From positions 4,154,001 through 4,218,000 of the forward strand of contig OU342631.1 of NCBI GenBank assembly GCA_910589415.1: a stretch of DNA of 64,000 nt, written 5' to 3'. The DNA comes from Malachius bipustulatus. Taxonomy: Eukaryota > Arthropoda > Insecta > Coleoptera > Melyridae. Below the pieces are notes generated by a model. That model was not told the DNA's origin. It searched no databases and saw nothing but the letters and a program-made list of their open reading frames with translations. Below, piece after piece: positions 11,407-23,726 of this stretch (position 1 is its first letter; each line of letters opens with the position of its first letter). The translations under genes and the position numbers were made by a program.

Positions 11407-13593
11407 TACGTATGTATAAGTAAGATTTTACTACTAATAAGAGTAGTAACAACATTCACTGATGCACGAGTTGATAATAAATTTTAAAGCATTTAAGTAT
11501 GTGAAAATCGTTTAACGTTGAAACGTTTTCGCTGTCATATAATAATCCACCCTCGCGTGAAGCAGAACTTTCGCATCACGTCAAATTAAATTTCATGTTG
11601 TTTTTGTGCGGAGGCTAACGCGACTGTAGTGAGAAGGGAATATTAATTTTGTAAAAAAAGTGAACATATTGCGGGGTTTTCCAGCTTCCTAAAATTCCGA
11701 TTCTATCACTTTGTTACCGCAGACCATACGGCATCATTTTAAAATGCATATTTACAATCGGCTGTTTTAAAAGCTGACGTCCTATGTCCTATATGTAGTT
11801 GAAAAGTTAAAATTGATGTTACTTTTGCAAAACAATTCACCCCATTTATTTCGAGTATGTATACCTATACCAACATGCGAATTTTGTGATGGTTTTATTT
11901 TTAATTTTATTTCAGTCATATTTGAATCGCTTTACTTGACATATGGAATCTGCATGTGAAGTTGATTTATAATAAAACGTTTGATAAACTATTTAAAATG
12001 TCAAAGACCATGATAGCGAACATTGATTATGCCTAAAAAAATTTAAAAAATCGCGCTTTGCACTCTTTGTTAATTGCACGCCCATTTGTATGATGTCCTC
12101 TTTTTATGGCTTATGACGTTGGATTTAGCAACAAATTAACTCCGCCCTTTATATATTTATATCTCTGTTGCTTATCGAATGCTCCGACAACATTGCAACA
12201 TAGAAAGCGACGCGACAAGCGACATAGGCCAGAGCCGCCTCAGATGGCCGATGTGCGTGATCATTGCTAACCAAAGGGAGGCTTATGATAATTTCTCGAA
12301 GGACAAAGTTTGTCTATCTGTCTATCTACCTATATCTGTCTACGCAATCGATTTTAAATTAACTTCCCGAAGAGCTAGACACTTAAACATAGCTCAGAAC
12401 TAGATGACAATGCTATATTAACTCGCTCTCGCAACTGACTCTTTGTTCGGCAAGAATTTTTGCAAATTCCGAGCGCCAATGGAGCGTTTGGACAGAGCCA
12501 TAGGTCATAATCTCACCAAGATGTTTAAAATCAATTGCAAAAGTTCACACACATACAAATATAAAACTAAACAATACAAACTGAAAAGAGAAAATATTTT
12601 TTATTAGCTATGAAAATATTTGAATATTTGAAATTGATAATAATTGATATTTTACTCTCTACACACCTTAATATTTTCTATTTCATATGCTGCGCCTTAC
12701 GTTTATCATTTTTAATCTTATAGGTATTTCCAATAGCCACTAAATATTATTTTATAAATTTTAGTATGTGTTAACTGTTAAGTAATACGATTGCGAAATC
12801 TTTTTTTTTTTTTTCATAAAACATGGTTTTTATGTTCTGAAAATATGAGACATCTCTATAAGGTACAGGGTACAGTAGATGCTCATTTGTTGAGACTTAT
12901 TCCCTATCCTATTGCAACGTATTTTAAAAGCTTTACTCGACGTTAATTGGGACTTTTAGTTTTAATGACAACATTTTGTTTTAACATGCTTCTCTATTTC
13001 TCCAGTGAGAAATGTATTCCAGCTTTAAGCAAGGATTTAGTATTGAAAAGTATGTAGCTTGTGATGACAAGCTTATATTTCTATAGCATCTGACATATGA
13101 AATTGCATTACTCTAGCACATGTTTCCTGAGAGAATTGCAATCTTATACAGGATGTCTCACCAGGAATCACCCAAATTTCGACAGCGTTTTCAAGGAATT
13201 AAAAAAGTCTAATAAACATTTATCATCTAAGTATCTTTAATCTTTATATCTAGGCAAATTGCAATAATTAATATAGTTGCCATGGTAAACTCTTTAAATA
13301 GGATTGCTTGGAACAATACCAACAATTCAATAGGTATCTATGGTTCCTCATTGAAATAGAACCTAACAATTTCCCTATGTACAAACGGGTATTCGGCATA
13401 ATTCTGATACATATTATTAAATAGTTAACATTAACATTAACATTGAGCGGGCCTTTTTAATAGATCATAATTTCTTCAAGATTTACTCTCTTCTTTTACA
13501 CCAGATTATTTTTGGGAATTACTCCTCGTGAAAAACTAACGTTTGAACTCATTTTATAATAACGTCGACAGATAAAATAATAAAATGGACATA

Positions 13594-13999
13594 TAGTAGG
13601 ATTAACTTTAAAAAGTCAGATGTGACGTCTCACTAACCATCCGAATTAATATTTTTAATTTCACCAGAAAATGTCAAACAGTTAATTGTCAAGTTGTGAA
13701 CGAGCGTAATAAATTATTGAAGGAATCATTCAAAAAATGAATTGAACCGCTTACGTCAGTTTGAGAGCCACTGACAACTACATAAAATTTATTCACGTAA
13801 TGACATTCTATCCTCTGTGTTGTGCATTTAATTCTCATTCAAAACCAATGTTGACGTATACTTATTTATGCGGGATGGAGTGTTTAGACAAACTGGACGG
13901 TTACTATAAAAACACGTACATGAAACAAAATAAATCGAACTATCAAAAGGATGTGTATTCTTAATCGATACGTATGACTTTTTAGACTTTATTGGACTA
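13594..13999 (+). mobile_element. TA-flanked MITE, copy 1 of 3
   Basis: This is a 406-bp unit running from TAGTAGGATTAACTTTAAAA to TTTATTGGACTA, flanked by TA on both sides. The ends are imperfect inverted repeats of about 30 bp (TATAGT..., AAAAAGTCA). Copies 2 (61778-62181) and 3 (63281-63682, inverted) are close relatives. The TA duplication fits the Tc1/mariner superfamily. The short frames inside are not convincing genes. Confidence 0.85.
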
Positions 14000-14806
14000 T
14001 ACCTGAGCATCGTTCGAAAAATTAAATTAAAGCCCTCAAAACTGTTCATTTTCTCTTCAGCGAGTCCCTAGTTCTGTGTTCATAGTGCTTAAATTCTAAC
14101 AACGAAGAAATACTAAGGACTAACTCCTTTTAGTTTGTTCTATAAAACGCAATTGTGCTACTTTGTCTTTTCGGTAACTGTTTCTGTATACAAGCCGAGA
14201 CTGTAAATGGGCATATTAGGCTCGTATATTACTTCACAGTACAAGTAATACTATCAAAAGGGCTGTCGCTATGCGCCAATTTGTTAGATTGTACGTCTTG
14301 CTATAGGACATTTTATAAGCACATATGCTGGTCGTAATTTAAAATAACTATTTTTGGAGTAATTCAAGTCACAATATTTCACCGAAGACCTGTTTATCCA
14401 TCATGCATGGTAACTGATATTAACATCCAAAAATTATTACAGAGGAGAATTATTATAGAAATACAGAGGAGTTGGGTGTGAGTGAAACAGATGTTTAGTA
14501 ATAAAATAAATGCGGGCGGTTATTTGAAAGAAGTTTGCTTGAAAGACCCGCACCTTGAAATGCTGCTTTGATACACATGTACTATCGCATCCCTCGGTGG
14601 AGCGATGTTTATCCCAAGATCGACATCATAATCGACAACAAGACAGTGAATAATACGTCTTTAGAAGGAAATTCTGAGGTTGGAGGTATCATCCTGAAAA
14701 AACTCTGGACACAGCAGTATAAAGGAATCGGTTCTGCTGTGCTATAGCTGGAAAATTTCTTCTACGGCCGTGACTGACCAGAAAGTGACATTGGGATGGT
14801 TTGATA

Positions 14807-15684
14807 CGAGGGGTAAACCGCTGAGGATTAAGGTGTACAAATCTGAGGAAATCTGGAGGTAATCTGAGGAAATCTGGAGGTAATCTGAGGAAATCTGGAG
14901 GTAATCTGAGGAAATCTTAGTAATTTGGAGGTAATATGAGAAATCTGCAAGTAATCAGAGGAAATCTGGAGGAAATCTGAAGGAAATCTGGAGGAAATCT
15001 CGAGGTAATCTCGAGGTAATCTCACTTGCTGCGATTTAGGCGCATGCGCGTTCTATGGTATTTTTATGTTTTATATGCCCGTATTTCGTAGTACCAACGT
15101 ATTTAATATAGGATGTACCTAACCCTAATAGTCAGCAAAGTGTTTATCGGTGTTTAGTTGGTGGATTTTTGGATTTTAATAGTGTTTTTATAATTGATTA
15201 TACAGGGTGGCCCAGCGAAAAGGTACCGGGCCTAATAACTTGAAAACTGAAGATATGCGAAAAACTCCGAAACAGGTCGATTTTGTTATCGAGGGGGACA
15301 TATTTTCGTGACAAATTTAACTACCCAAGTTCATCCCCTTGGCAGGGGGATGAACTTGCTACCCCTTTAGCCATCTAGCTACCCCTTTGCTTATCATCAT
15401 AGGGAACAGATATCGAGTGATACATCATTTGAAAGCTACTTGAATTCTCTTTACAACGATATCCAACATTTTGGGTTTCACTTACATACAGGGTGGCCCA
15501 AAAAAAATGTTTTAATTGTTTTCGAAAACGTTTTAGCAAAATCTGTGATCTGGAGAAAATCCGAGGTAATCTGGAAAAAATCTAAGTATTCTCGGGGAAA
15601 TCTTTGAAATCCGAGGAAATCTTTAGGGATTACCTCCTTAAAGGAATAAGGGTGTACAAATTTTTGCCAGCGGTTTACCCCTCG
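14807..15684. mobile_element. Non-autonomous DNA element, 17-bp TIR and 8-bp target duplication
   Basis: Perfect 17-bp inverted ends CGAGGGGTAAACCGCTG (14807-14823 and 15668-15684) are flanked by a direct repeat GTTTGATA (14799-14806 and 15685-15692). An 8-bp duplication fits hAT or P-type elements. The inside holds a minisatellite (14838-15025), two direct copies of TACAGGGTGGCCCA (15204 and 15488) and a second zone of ATCYGAGG-type repeats (15540-15640). No transposase is present. Confidence 0.85.
14838..15025. repeat. Minisatellite, about 21-bp unit (AATCTGAGGAAATCTGGAGGT)
   Basis: Tandem copies of ATCTGAGGAAATCTGGAGGTA start perfect and degrade rightward. They lie wholly within the element 14807-15684. 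The minus-strand frame reads as repeated Arg-Phe-Pro-Gln/Ser-Ile/Asp-type residues and is probably not a gene. Confidence 0.85.
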
Positions 15685-16129
15685 GTTTGATAGAGCAGTG
15701 TGGAAAAAGAAATTACTATGAAATGTGCGGTCTAGAAACTTTGGATTTTTATCCTAGATCACGATTAATTGTTTTGGGATTATCCAATGTAACTAATTAT
15801 TTTTGATCTTTTTCATCGATTTTTTTTATTTCTTCTTACAGTAATGCAAGTATTGCAAGTGGGTTTTCCCCACTCCTACAGAGTTCCACGAGGAAACTGT
15901 GCGTAGGTACTGGGAGGAGAAGGATGTCGTGGAAAGGTAATGCGTCTGCAGCCGTCTTTTTATTGGGAATTATGCAGATATTTATCTGGAGTCACGAAGG
16001 AAAACTGCAGAAAACCTTCGTTAGCATAGCCGATTCGAAAATACCCCGAATCTCCCGGTCGTGTTAGATGCCTTAAATAATTTTAATAATAATTATTCAA
16101 GACTTATAGAGCCGATGCGAAGCGCTCAC

Positions 16130-16185
16130 CCATCCAAGCACAGACCAGCCGAGATGTTGCTGTACCCGTACTAGCGACCAGCCAC
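16130..16185 (-). repeat. 5S-rRNA-like fragment, perhaps from a SINE
   Basis: Read on the minus strand, GTGCTTGGATGGGTGAGCGC resembles the 3' half of the 5S rRNA internal promoter region (GTACTTGGATGGGTGACCGC in many animals). The neighbouring sequence does not extend into a full 5S gene. It may be a decayed 5S-derived SINE or chance similarity. Confidence 0.3.
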
Positions 16186-18120
16186 GCACCCAACAACACT
16201 GCTACCGTACCGGTAAAATTGATATTGAATAATAATTATTACTTCCATTATTTTAAATAGGGCTACTAAAAAATTCAAGTCTATAGTCTGGGTGTAGAAA
16301 GCCTTTTCCCCTCAAACCCAAAATAATCCCGCCAAACGATCCGAATTGTGAGTAACGTGTACTTTCGAGGGCGCTCTTCTCGAAAGTAGAATTTACATCT
16401 TCGCAAGTGGGGCCAAATAGCCCGAAAATTAGAAATAAGGCCCAAAATTTGGAAAATATTTCCCAAAGATATATTTTTGGGAATATCTCGAAAACCGTTG
16501 CGGATTTCGGGATGCGGTTTGCGGCATTCGAGAGTTGATCGGAAAATCAAGAGAAGGTTTCTTTATTGACCCCCCGTCTATCTATCATATAGTTTTGATG
16601 AAAATGACGGCCAATCACCCATTTTTTGAGATTTGGATAAATTTGAATAAACTCGATCTAATGGTTACCCCACGAGTTTTAAAATGGAAAATTGATGAAG
16701 AGGATGAAAATAAACATAGAAACACGTTTTCACGCTGTTTCAATATGTGGTTCACTCGTGCGGTGAAAATGGAGAAAATTGCCCATTTTAGGGATCAGTT
16801 ATATGAGGTGGTTGAAATTAGCAGCAGTTATAACTTTAACAAGTAAGGAGCATTTTTAAAATATAGTTATTTTTGACGAAATTGTGGCATTTTTTGTAGG
16901 TTTTTTCACCCGTGTGATTTCGCATGAGTTCTATCAGAAGTGGAAAATGCTCGGAGACAGGTAAATTAAAATTCCTGTTTTGCGCCAAAACTATGAGAGA
17001 TAAAGACAAGTGGTTGAAAAGATCTTTTGTTTATATATTTTTTGATGCTTCTTCGGTTGCCGCAAAATTTAATTCCGAAAATCGCAGTATTTTGCAAGAA
17101 TTAATTATTTGGACATTTTTCTCCATTTTGGGTAATTTTTCCACATTTTGAGACCACTGTACCGCACTTGCGAAGGGCAAAAACCTAAGACCAACCTTAA
17201 AATCAGACTACCACTATTTTTGTCTTTCTGCAAGGGTTTTGTTTTGGCCTCGTTCGTTCCATACCCGAACTTCTAGATAGATTTTTTTAGATTTCTTGTT
17301 TAGGTCTCAAATCGTCCAATTATTTTCAGGATTTGGTCTTCTTGTCTCTATGTGCTGAATAAATAATAAAATAATAAATATGCTAAAGACACTGGTAAAC
17401 GGCCAGCTTTGCACAAGTAATCAATAGCATTATATCCTCGCCAGGTATGTGGTATATCCAACATATTTTATTTTACTTTTCCTTTATTTCTAACATGTTG
17501 AATCATGACAGATTTATTAAGTATGCTGCGGCGCTGGGGATATTATTGCTGTTATTTATTTACGTTTAAATATGCTCCTGAAGTTACCTACCTCAAGATT
17601 AGTTGACGGTATACTTATTTTCAGCTATTTGGCAACTATACTCAAGCCTTTTCACGTTTGCGGTAACGAAATTATGAGAATAATGGTGCATAATTATTAG
17701 TAGGTGATTAAAAAAAAACTCGCAGTTCTCTCTTATATGAGACATAAGTTCTCAATTATTAAATTGTACGTCAGTCTCGTCAAAGACGACGAGAACGTTA
17801 AAATAATAAGAAACATGTCTTTTTTGCTTCCTTATTATTTCAAAATCAATTCAAGATACTATCCCACTTCAGATATTGTATTAAATAAGTACCTATATCT
17901 GACCAAAACTGAAAACTATATATACTTAAATCAGCATGAGACAAATATACCGTAAATTCCACTTATACAAATCAGACATCATGACATCAAAACAGTAATA
18001 AAATGCTAATAATTGTGGATAACGGCAAATAAGAATCAGAAGTGATTCTCCCTAGCGCGAACTTACCTACATTGTCCCTGCTATAAAGTAAGTAAACCCT
18101 GTCTCAACCTACAAACTTAC

Positions 18121-18359
18121 CTAGAAGCACCAACAGGCACACAATAACAGCGACAATGAAGTCCCTGGACGGCATAATAGCGCCGGCGGAAGCCAATTCT
18201 AATTCGCAGTGTCCTCCCGTATATCCCGTGGGGCAGCGGCATTCGTAGCCGAGAGGGGGATCGTAGTCATGACATGTGCCCCCGTTCATACACGGTTGCC
18301 ACTGGCATTCGTCCACGTTGATACAATTGTCCTGAAGTTTGCGGTATCCCCTGGGGCAC
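18121..18359 (-). CDS. CadN: Neural cadherin alternative EGF-transmembrane exon, downstream copy
   Basis: This 239-bp exon encodes [18 protein letters not shown], an EGF-CA-like domain ([16 protein letters not shown]...[16 protein letters not shown]), a short stalk and the first half of the membrane helix ([13 protein letters not shown]). The acceptor is TTGCTAACAG before base 18359 and the donor is GTAAGT at 18120-18115. It is phase 2 in and phase 1 out, identical to its partner at 18778-19019, and the two proteins share the layout at about 40-50% identity by eye. It joins the EGF start in exon 35749-36292 and the tail exon 106-309. In fly CadN the equivalent pair is mutually exclusive. Here that is inferred from similarity and from phase, since including both or neither breaks the frame. 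Confidence 0.92.
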
Positions 18360-18777
18360 CTGTTAGCAATGGGGAGTCACTACTTGTACTTACCCTCGCA
18401 GTCCAGTTGCAGGCACTGAGCCGAAGGATGACGAACTCTTATTCAGTACACAGAGTGGCACATAGAGTTATAGAGATAGATAAAAAGCTACAATAATACA
18501 TACCTATATATTATCTAGAGCTGCATGCATTATATTACTGTAATAATATTCTACCAAACTAATGATTGGTCCGATTTTAACCTCATTGACCAGAACTTGT
18601 TTCTTTAACATATGGAGGGTAGTTAGTTATACATAATATAGAATCGCCTCACGATTTTGGTAAATTCGGTTTCAGAACGGATTAATTCTCTAACAACAGA
18701 TCATACTCAAGCAATTTTAATTCAAATTGTCTTTGCAAGCTCATGCTCTAAATGCAACAACTTTGGCTGACGCTCAC
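18360..18777 (-). other. Intron between the two alternative CadN exons
   Basis: This 418-bp spacer has its donor GTGAGC at 18777-18772 and the acceptor of the downstream exon at 18361-18360. It is too long for mutual exclusion by steric hindrance of splice sites. No repeat is evident. A GTAAGT-like site at about 18397 is discussed under rejected items. Confidence 0.75.
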
Positions 18778-19019
18778 TGAGTATGATGAGCAGACAGACG
18801 AGAATGGCGGCCAGTGCGCCCATGCTGAGCTTGAGAGTTTGTCCCTCCTGGACGAGCTGGCAATTCTCGCCCCAGAAGCCGTCCGGACAATGGCAGTGAT
18901 AACGTTGGCGGGGCTCGAGGTTCTCGCAGGCGCCGCCGTTCATGCATGGAGAGTCCAAACATTCGTCCTTATCAGCGCAATCCTTGCTGTCCGGCGACAT
19001 CACACGACCTTCACCGCAA
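18778..19019 (-). CDS. CadN: Neural cadherin alternative EGF-transmembrane exon, upstream copy
   Basis: This 242-bp exon encodes CGEGRVMSPDSKDCADKDEC, an EGF-like domain (CLDSPCMNGGACEN...YHCHCPDGFWGENC), a stalk (QLVQEGQTLKLSMG) and the start of the membrane helix (ALAAILVCLLIIL). The acceptor is GTGCCGACAG before base 19019 and the donor is GTGAGC after base 18778. It is phase 2 in and phase 1 out. The CGEGR-MSPDS and GFWGENC segments match the recalled fly constitutive-type isoform more closely than the downstream copy does. The choice between the copies changes the membrane-proximal EGF and half the helix, which in fly modulates isoform distribution rather than basic adhesion (established for fly, inferred here). 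Confidence 0.94.
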
Positions 19020-19900
19020 CTGTCGGCACCACGTTACGATACGTCACACACACCACCATCACCGTAAAAAAGCATGCTCTAATCTAAATAGGAGTTTGAG
19101 GGGGATGGGGGTTATGGTTTTGAGTAATTATAGTTATGGTGATTTTTTTTTATACATGAAGCGAAGTTATTTGCCGATCTATTCAGATAAGTAGGTACAT
19201 GGCGAAAACTTTATCTGTTAATGGCTTTTTAAGACCGATCTCATTCTAATTTTTGGTTCTCTATTATACTATTATTAATCTACAGTAATCTTAAATACGT
19301 GTCCCAAAATTTCCATCATTCAGTAGGCGTTGATTTTCTAGAAGAGGTAAGTACATATTTTTTATAAAAAGACTGAAAGCTTTGGAAATAACAACACCTA
19401 GGTATACAAAAGAGAAAATGTTGCTTTTTACATTAACTCTTGACTCTTCATTGGAACTTTTTTCGATCAAAAAAGTGGAACAATTTCGACTCAGTTTTCG
19501 AATACGCTTTGTTTACTGTTATTTTAAACCTCCGACAGGCAGCAAAATTAAGAAAAAGTTTTTTAAATGAAATTCACTTATCATTTGTGCCCTTTTTTTG
19601 AAGACTGAACATATTGCTGAAGGAAATGTAGCTATACTTTGATTTTTTACACAGGTAAGATATTTTTTGTGAAGAGAATTTTTTGACAATTTTGTTGTTC
19701 AGTACCAATTATAATATCAAGTATTCTAAACTATTACAATAATTTCATTAATTCTGGTTGTATAAATTTAGAATATGAATATAAGAAACCAAGAAAAACA
19801 AGCTCCCTTGCAAGTTTGCTTAAAGATAGAACAGCAATCTTCGAGAAGCTTAACAAAAATATTCAACCAACTGGGAGTGTCTACAAGATGCCGCAGGGCT

Positions 19901-19933
19901 TATAGCTTGTAAATGAAAAATTTACAAGCTATA
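19901..19933. repeat. Perfect hairpin, 14-bp stem and 5-nt loop
   Basis: TATAGCTTGTAAAT is followed by GAAAA and then its exact complement. It stands alone, without flanking element ends. Its role is unknown. Confidence 0.8.
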
Positions 19934-21837
19934 CAAAGTTCACAACTCATCATAGGAATTCCATCATAGGATACGAACTTCTGAGGGGAGACTTTTATTC
20001 GATAGTACGTCTTGAAAGTTTTGAATGGAAAGAATCAATCGAAATCCAAAGAAATAATAATAATTGTTTTTCTTATACTTATAATGAGGCCTTAATTGTT
20101 ACTTTTTTGTTACTAAATTAAAATGATATGCAGTTTAATAACGAAGAAATTACGGCAAATTTTAAACAGAATACATAAAAATTTTTTCTAAGCAAGATGT
20201 TTGTTCCCATCGCTGATGTTGAATCATCTTAAGATTATATTACTTGTAAAAAATTACCTGTTTTTCCATTTTTTACAAAACTTAAATTTTAAAGACTTAT
20301 TGAACCGTTGCCGGACTCTTATCCTACCCTGTATGTATACCTCAGTGCATGTTGCATTGAGAAAGCTATTCCCTCTATTGTCTATTACAAGAATAGTGCA
20401 GTATAATGTGAATGTAATCATTATGCGGTTGTATAATAAAGCTTGGAAAGCTTGTTAGAAAACGCTTCCAGTATTTTAATGAACAAACCAGATCATTTTC
20501 AAAGGGCTGCCAAAGGCATTGAAAAACAAAACGAACTATACAAAATACATAATTCCCATTCCCAATACCTTTAAACAAGTCATATTTTATCGGGATGGAA
20601 TTCCATCAACATTCGACCGATAAACTTGATCTAAATGTAAACATCCAAAACTTCTTGTGGTTCCGCTAAGAAAACATTTTTCTTACATGGCACATTGAAT
20701 AGCAAAAACATGGCGAATCTGTCTTTTTACAAGGACTCACATACAGAATGATCTGATATGAATTCGATGATGGATAGGGGAAGTAATTTTGTGTAACAAA
20801 GTTTTTATTTATTATAAAGTACAGGGTTAGAACTACTTAATAGGTGGGCGACTTAAGGGATAATATCTTAGGGAAAGTCGTAAAATTTTATGTTGAATAA
20901 AAACAAAAAAAAAATCGGTACATTTTCAGTCGTTGCTGAAATATCATGCAAAAAATTGAAAAATAAAAATTTCTTATTTTTATTGTTGAAAATTAATAAA
21001 TTATTTTTTGTAGATTTATATAAATCGTCAAAAGCAATCCATTCGACATTATAAAAATTTTTCTAAACCGTTTAGATTTTAGAGTTTTCCTAGCCAACTT
21101 TGGTTTTCCTTATGGCCGCCATATTGTGTTCAACACAGCTACTAGCAATAATTGATAATACCCGCTCGTGGACTAATCAAAACCTGTAAATTTGATAAAC
21201 AGAGCAAAACTGTGAAATAGGAACGATAACTGATATTTCTCAGAATCTACGCGTGCGCAGTCGGTACTCGGTACTAGAAGTTGTTCCAAGCAGTAAAATT
21301 AATTAAAAAATATTTTGCTAAAATTTTTTTTTTCTTACATAAAAGAATAGAAAAAGCATAGTATTAAGACACGTATCCACCAAAGCAACAAAGGGGAACA
21401 TTTATGTTTCTGTTCCAAATTTCCGAAATGTTTATGAATGTTCCTAGTACGTTGCTCAATGTTCCGTGATGTTGCTAGTAGAAGTTGTTCCTTGTTGTAT
21501 GTTGCCATTTGTTTGCACGCAATATTTTGCACTTGTTTCTCGAAGTTCCTAAAATTTAGAACAAGAAGCAACAAATGGAAACAAAATGTTCCTGTGTGTT
21601 GCTTTGGTGGAGAGGCACCTTTACATTCGCGATTATGGTCATTATTCACTTGATGATGACAATGCCACTCACTAAAGCTCGTGGCATTATCATCATCTCG
21701 TGAAAAATGGCTTCATACACTGAGAAAAATTTTCTGTCCAGCCAGAATGGTAGAACGGTATTTGCAGTACTACGTATGCAGCATCATTAAATCTGGCTGA
21801 AACACATTTAATACGAATAAGACAACCGTATAGCAGA

Positions 21838-22300
21838 TATTGAGTTTTGTAGAGACACAATTTCGAGAAATGGTATTACCGTAATACCATTACCTGGATG
21901 TCGCTCACGTTGTCTTTCTAAAACACCATTATCATAAACGGTACGTAGCATCCTCCCTGATTTTAACTGTGTAACGTTTCTGCAGAATTATTGGCGTTAC
22001 AATCTGGTGCTGCTAAGCAGAGCGATCGCTATTTTTCTCTTACGTGAAAATATGCCGGAAAATAATTGTTCATGGTCATTCTTGCCTGGTATTAACAAAT
22101 ATTGAGGTTTGTAGAGACACAATTTCGAGAAAAGGTACGGCCGTAATACCATTACCTGGATGTCGTTCACGTTGTCTTTCTGAAGCACCATTATCAGAAA
22201 CGTTACCTAGCGTCCTCCCTGATTTTAAGTGTATGTGTAACGTTTCTGCAGAATAAATGATGTTAGATTCTTGTCCTGCAACGCAGTAAGGAACTCCATT
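21838..22300 (+). repeat. Two tandem copies of a 262-bp subterminal repeat
   Basis: TTTGTAGAGACACAATTTCG begins both copies (about 21845 and 22108). Both continue through CGTAATACCATTACCTGGAT and CATCCTCCCTGATTTTAA-like sequence to ACGTTTCTGCAGAAT. Divergence is a few percent plus small indels. The second copy is truncated after about 200 bp. They lie in the left subterminal region of the element 20822-29264. Confidence 0.8.
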
Positions 22301-23726
22301 ATAAACATGGGAATTCATAATATTATATTTCGTGCAGTTAAACTGCCGCTGCTGCACTGTTATTTTCATAGTAAAATCAGTAAAAACGTTAACAAAGGTA
22401 TATCTGCGTTCTTGGTAAATTTGAGCAGTAAGCAAGTTCGGTAAGTTATATGAAATACTGTGGAAAGCCGTGTGAAGTCCCGGGACGTGTGAAAAGTGTA
22501 CGGGTGCGATTGCGCGATGGAATCTTTCGTCCTGTTTATAATAATAATTTAGCGTTGCTTGACTTATTAGTGTTAGTAGTTGTTCGTAAGTTGTGCGTGG
22601 TACATGGACGCGGTTGCGTTTTTGACATTTTTTATTTCAAGTGGTAGGTATACCTACGCGAACATACTTATAATCGATGATTTCCGTGTTATTATTGCAT
22701 TGTTCGACTGTGTTTCCCCGACTATAATACCTATACCAATTTTACCATAGATATACGTAATAATTTAGTGTGTGTCTTTTTGCAAGTATTATAGTGTGAG
22801 CAAAATGAAAACGTTACTGTAGATTTGTGTGATGAAACATTTCAACCGTTCTTTGGAAAAATTAGAGAAGTACATGTGAGTCACAGTGACAGTGTGATTT
22901 TTTCTGCAAAATGTTAAAAACTGTCGAGTTCAATTTACATTATTTTGCTCACAATGTATATGTCCTACTACCTTGATGCAGCTTCCTTATTTTCTTATGT
23001 GTCAAATATGTTAACATGCAGTCATGGTGAACCTTGAAATGTACGTAACTTAATGCCTTTAAATTAATTTAATTTATTGAGAATGCCTATACAGTGTGAT
23101 AAATGGTGAACATGGTAGGTATACAGGGTGTTGTAGAGGTTGTTTAGAAAGACTGTAAATTTAAAACAAAAATGGTTTCCTCGGCTTCGTTGCCGACATA
23201 TAGGGTGTGCTTTTTCTAAAATTTAAATAAAAATGACAGGTCAAATTTAAATAACTTCCACTGACAAAACACATTATCTCCCATAACTATATTACGAAAG
23301 CGTTTGTTTTTTTTTTTTTTATTAACAGCAACGGAATTAGAGGCATTCAAATTCTACCAATTCCTGGAGAGTAGAGTCGAATAAAATTTGCCAATATGGC
23401 ATCGTTATTCGAATTCGAACTTAAAACAACGGATTGGAAATATATTTTGAATAATATTATCGTCTATGGTATCCCCGCAACGAAAATTTTTTGAAACTTT
23501 GCTGAACTTGCCACTCCATCTGTTTCCATGGTAGGTAATATCTGTCTGGGTATTTTAGACCTGCACACTATTTTTTTCCTGAAGAAAGGTTGGTCATATC
23601 TTTTTAAAGAAACCATTCTGGAGAAAAAGTTAATTGATTACTCCGTAAAATCCACAATGAATACTGTGATGCTATCAGTGTCCACCATTTCGGGATCACC
23701 CTGTATATTTATTTTGAATTAAATAA
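22300..23726. other. Interior of the split DNA element, no gene recognised
   Basis: Short frames only. Two copies of a TATACAGGGTG end in opposite orientation (about 23121 and 23697-23706) could be the ends of a further small nested element of about 590 bp. A T-run lies at 23309-23321. Confidence 0.5.

Larger units (their letters stand above)
310..18120 (-). other. CadN intron of 17.8 kb, filled with transposons
   Basis: This intron separates the downstream EGF-transmembrane exon from the tail exon. It holds a MULE transposon (1030-3870), a long-TIR element (5170-7176), foldback elements (7437-8065, 10649-11406), a TA-flanked MITE (13594-13999) and an element with an 8-bp target duplication (14807-15684). 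I see no gene in 310-890, 3880-5160, 8100-10640, 11410-13590 or 15690-18120. Reading frames there are short, without recognisable motifs, and lie in AT-rich sequence. Confidence 0.8.

Noticed and set aside
16281..17151. Three frames of 75-103 codons
   Set aside because: No motif; adjacent frames on opposite strands suggest a decayed repeat (ATCTCGAAAACCGTTG-type text). I cannot support a gene.
18398..18419. A 22-bp segment TGCCTGCAACTGGACTGCGAGG between CTCAG and GTAAGT, looking like a CadN microexon between the alternative exons
   Set aside because: Its splice phases do not join either alternative exon, or the exons before and after, in frame, and the protein does not need it.
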